Shown here: one piece after another, positions 42,263 to 43,502 of the stretch
Layout of the letters: each line of letters starts with the position of its first letter
How positions within the stretch are numbered: the stretch's first letter is position 1
Source of the DNA: Methanobacteriota archaeon
Lineage (GTDB): Archaea; Thermoplasmatota; E2; DHVEG-1
DNA length: 43,502 nt
Reading direction: 5' to 3'
NCBI GenBank assembly: GCA_017885605.1
Contig: JAFNFT010000089.1
Location: 1 to 43,502 of the forward strand
The notes under the pieces: generated by a model
Database searches by the model: none
Told to the model about the DNA's origin: nothing
The model's input: only the letters and a program-made list of their open reading frames with translations
Translations under genes and position numbers: made by a program

Positions 42263-43502
42263 ATGACTGACGAAAACATATCGGTCCTCTTGGACGAAAA
42301 ACGGGTTTTTAAACCTTCAAAAGAATTTGTGAACAGCACAAATGTGAAGCAGTGGATGGACAAACACAACATCAAAACAATCGACGAACTCTACAAAAAA
42401 ACTGACAACTGGGAATGGTTCTGGGGCGAAATCGCAAAAGAACTTGTCGAATGGTACACCCCTCCGAAAAAAACAATAGAATGGGAAGTTCCCTGGGTGA
42501 AATGGTTCGTTGGCGCGAAATACAACATCGTACATGATGCAGTCGACAAACATGTGAAAACCTGGCGGAAAAACAAAGTCGCCTTCATCTTCGAAGGAGA
42601 ACCCGGGGACGTACGAAAACTAACCTACAATGATTTATACATCGAAGTCAACAAACTCGCTAACGCATTACGAAAAATGGGAATTAAAAAAGGGGACCGC
42701 GTCGGCATCTATCTTCCGATGATCCCTGAATTACCGATTGCCATGCTCGCATGCGCAAAGATCGGAGCGATTCATTCCGTGGTCTTTTCCGGGTTCAGCG
42801 CCGCAGCATTCCGCGAACGGATGAACGACTGTGAAGCAAAAGCGGTCATCACCTGTGACAGTTTCTGGCGACGTGGAAAGAAAGTACCATTGAAAAACCA
42901 GACAGATGAAGCAGTCAAAGAAGCACCCAGCGTACAACACGTCATCGTCTATAAGCGGACAGGCGACCAAGTCAACTGGAACCAAAGCAAAGATTCCTGG
43001 TGGCATGATATCACCAAAGACATGCCCCGTGAATGCGAAACAGAGAAACTCGATGCTAACGACCCGCTGTACTTCCTCTACACCTCAGGGACGACAGGAA
43101 AACCAAAAGGAATCATCCATGCCCACGGAGGATACGCAGTGGGTATCGCACAGACCCTCAAATGGGTCTTTGATATTAAAGACGAGGATGTCTACTGGTG
43201 CGCTGCTGATATCGGCTGGGTCACGGGACATTCCTACATCGCGTATGCTCCCTTGATACTTGGCGCGACCTCAGTGATCTACGAGGGTGCACCGGACTGG
43301 CCACAGCCTGACCGCTGGTGGGAGATCATCGAGCGGTACGGCGTCAGCGTGTTCTACACCTCACCAACCAGTGTCCGACTGTTCATGAGACATGGCGAAG
43401 ACTGGCCCAAAAAACATGACCTCAGCAGCTTACGGCTCCTCGGATCAGTCGGAGAAACAATCAACCCAGAACCCTGGATCTGGTACTACAAGAACATCGG
43501 TG
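42263..43502 (+). CDS. acs: AMP-forming acetyl-CoA synthetase (partial, runs off the window)
   Basis: The first 413 codons of an acyl-adenylate-forming enzyme that activates acetate (or a similar short acid) to acyl-CoA with ATP. The N-terminal ACS cap region is recognisable around [18 protein letters not shown]. Further motifs are [30 protein letters not shown], the P-loop [11 protein letters not shown] at residues 273-283, [20 protein letters not shown] and [15 protein letters not shown] near the cut. Full-length ACS is about 630-660 residues, so about a third is missing. Propionate or another short acid cannot be excluded. It lies beside the regulator and the acn-icd-aclBA operon, all centred on acetyl-CoA. 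Confidence 0.95.
   Translation, partial: MTDENISVLLDEKRVFKPSKEFVNSTNVKQWMDKHNIKTIDELYKKTDNWEWFWGEIAKELVEWYTPPKKTIEWEVPWVKWFVGAKYNIVHDAVDKHVKTWRKNKVAFIFEGEPGDVRKLTYNDLYIEVNKLANALRKMGIKKGDRVGIYLPMIPELPIAMLACAKIGAIHSVVFSGFSAAAFRERMNDCEAKAVITCDSFWRRGKKVPLKNQTDEAVKEAPSVQHVIVYKRTGDQVNWNQSKDSWWHDITKDMPRECETEKLDANDPLYFLYTSGTTGKPKGIIHAHGGYAVGIAQTLKWVFDIKDEDVYWCAADIGWVTGHSYIAYAPLILGATSVIYEGAPDWPQPDRWWEIIERYGVSVFYTSPTSVRLFMRHGEDWPKKHDLSSLRLLGSVGETINPEPWIWYYKNIG

Noticed and set aside
1-43502. CRISPR arrays, insertion sequences, prophage or integrase genes
   Set aside because: I saw no regularly spaced repeats, transposase-like proteins or terminal inverted repeats anywhere in the window.

Overview
The window looks archaeal and most likely comes from a protein-degrading Thermoplasmatota-type euryarchaeon; marine benthic group D (Thermoprofundales) is my best guess. 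Archaeal markers are Alba, Pelota, RqcH, a ThiD-ThiN fusion, PurS/PurL, the AmrS radical SAM protein, a UPF0200 kinase-like protein, an initiator tRNA with an A1:U72 pair, AT-rich TATA boxes 20-30 nt before many starts, and no encoded CCA on either tRNA. The genus-level guess rests on the secreted C25/C1A/C13/M14/M28 peptidase repertoire known from that lineage. It is inference, not a database match.

Region 1 (1-14.3 kb) is a secreted-protein-degradation island. It holds a papain-like C1A protease, two gingipain-like C25 proteases flanking an M14 carboxypeptidase, two M28 aminopeptidases, an unusual exported pyroglutamyl peptidase and a small membrane protein. A PAS-domain DNA-binding regulator and a stand-alone response regulator lie inside it. 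The regulatory gap between those two (about 460 bp) carries striking palindromes and one possible small gene.

Region 2 (14.3-24.5 kb) is mostly housekeeping. It has an rqcH-pelA ribosome-rescue operon, a membrane-anchored protein of unknown function, amrS, a membrane-anchored C13/caspase-like peptidase, thiL, purM, a dihydrouridine synthase and a heparan-acetyltransferase-like membrane protein. Region 3 (24.5-34.4 kb) has initiator tRNA-Met, tRNA-Leu(TAG), a small zinc-ribbon-like protein, a UPF0200 P-loop protein, purS-purL, the iorA-iorB indolepyruvate:ferredoxin oxidoreductase operon, a strongly structured putative non-coding RNA, a SAM methyltransferase, thiDN and alba.

Region 4 (34.4-43.5 kb) is the metabolic highlight. 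It is a tight four-gene operon, aconitase - isocitrate dehydrogenase - AclB - AclA, encoding ATP-citrate lyase and the enzymes linking citrate to 2-oxoglutarate. A divergent regulator with an internal duplication follows, and then an AMP-forming acetyl-CoA synthetase that runs off the window end. A 24-bp palindrome lies in the divergent promoter region.

Taken together: exported peptidases would release peptides and amino acids. IorAB would oxidise aromatic 2-oxoacids to acyl-CoA with reduced ferredoxin, using thiamine diphosphate made with the help of ThiDN and ThiL. The acl/acn/icd/acs block would manage the acetyl-CoA-citrate-2-oxoglutarate node, either for carbon assimilation (reductive TCA style) or for glutamate/acetyl-CoA balancing. 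First genes of transcription units often look leaderless or short-leadered, while internal genes carry good Shine-Dalgarno sequences.
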